Positions 63,602 through 64,000 of a stretch of DNA of 64,000 nt are shown here, in pieces. Within the stretch, counting starts at the first letter, position 1, and every line of letters begins with the position of its first letter. This DNA is from Populus alba (lineage: Eukaryota; Streptophyta; Magnoliopsida; Malpighiales; Salicaceae). The stretch covers positions 22,994,527-23,058,526 of the forward strand of contig NC_133294.1 of NCBI RefSeq assembly GCF_005239225.2, given 5' to 3'. The notes below the pieces were generated by a model, which ran no database searches, was not told the origin of the DNA, and saw nothing but the letters and a program-made list of their open reading frames with translations. The translations under genes were made by a program, and so were the position numbers.

Positions 63602-64000
63602 TGGTATCAGAGCCTTTACAAAGACAAACGTCTTCCTTTCTCTAAATTCTAAATGGCATCTTCATCATCCTCAAACTCCACTACTCCTGCAACTGTCCCT
63701 ACCCTTTTCCAATCTCCCATTCACTATTACTGTTAAGTTACACTCATCCAACTATCCTGTGTGTGGAAAGCTCAAGCTGTGCCATATTTTCGTGGCCATG
63801 ATCTTTATGGCTATCTTGATGGCACAATCTCTATTCCACCAAAGGAAATCAACATCTTTGATTCTACCACAGGTATAAATCAAACACTTCCTAATCCTCT
63901 CTATCACCAGTGGCTTCGTCAGGATTCCTTAATCCTAGCCACCATCAACTCTTCCCTAACTAAGGATGTACTCACTCAAGTCATGTCCTACACCTCACGT
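63602..64000 (+). pseudogene. Start of a second copia element: primer-binding site and gag fragment
   Basis: TGGTATCAGAGC (63,602-63,613) is an initiator-Met tRNA primer site. An ATG at 63,653 opens a Ser/Thr-rich gag start (MASSSSSNSTTPATVPT), which meets TAA at 63,734-63,736. The next ~30 nt make sense only in another frame, and the original frame resumes at WKAQAVPYFRGHDLYGYLDG (63,764 on). Two compensating small indels would explain this. The gag type (UBN2-like, Trp-Lys...Tyr-Leu-Asp-Gly) differs from the first element, so this is a different copia family. It continues past the window. Confidence 0.82.

Overview
The window is nuclear DNA of a flowering plant. It is AT-rich, its genes carry spliceosomal introns, and it holds plant-only families: a CH-domain kinesin-14, a chloroplast SufE-BolA fusion, CC-NB-LRR immune receptors, a malectin-like receptor kinase of the CrRLK1L type, and Ty1/copia retrotransposons primed by initiator-Met tRNA. 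Overall flavour suggests a woody eudicot such as poplar or willow; that is a judgement, not something proven here.

Left part (1-18,121), ordinary single-copy DNA. A 17-exon kinesin-14 gene (4,517-11,318, +) contains one intron with AT-AC ends. It is followed by a two-exon gene for a membrane-anchored coiled-coil protein (12,408-13,255, +), an intronless SUFE1 gene (15,389-16,504, +) with a 721-bp MITE just upstream, and a convergent intronless NDR1/HIN1-like LEA_2 gene (17,351-18,121, -). SUFE1, the LEA_2 gene and a broken DUF2431/BMT5-like gene are in the same order as I recall for Arabidopsis At4g26500-At4g26490-At4g26485.

Right part (18,122-62,300), an expanding resistance-gene cluster. 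A composite unit, roughly [5' end of the LEA_2 gene - divergent spacer - DUF2431 gene - CC-NB-LRR gene - CrRLK1L gene], has been copied. There are three full-length, apparently intact NLR genes (22,655; 31,495; 48,897; all +). There are four decayed DUF2431 relics and one truncated LEA_2 relic. One CrRLK1L gene is intact (37,707-40,226, -) and one is a pseudogene split by a copia element (54,119-61,987, -). A 5'-truncated subtilase pseudogene sits at the right edge of the first receptor-kinase copy. The NLR copies share a leader that carries a conserved 17-18 codon upstream ORF and a probable leader intron.

Mobile DNA. A nearly complete copia element (55,786-61,202) has two 370-bp LTRs, a 5-bp target duplication, two in-frame stops and a G-box tandem array in its leader. 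A 2,153-bp solo LTR (44,467-46,619) with a 5-bp target duplication lies inside an intron of a DUF2431 relic. A diverged antisense relative of that LTR lies at 62,781-63,150. Short copia LTR fossils sit 3' of both receptor-kinase copies, and the start of a second copia element runs off the right edge (63,602-64,000).

I saw no tRNA, rRNA or CRISPR-like structure. Exon limits were read by eye from splice signals, reading frame and family conservation, with no transcript evidence.
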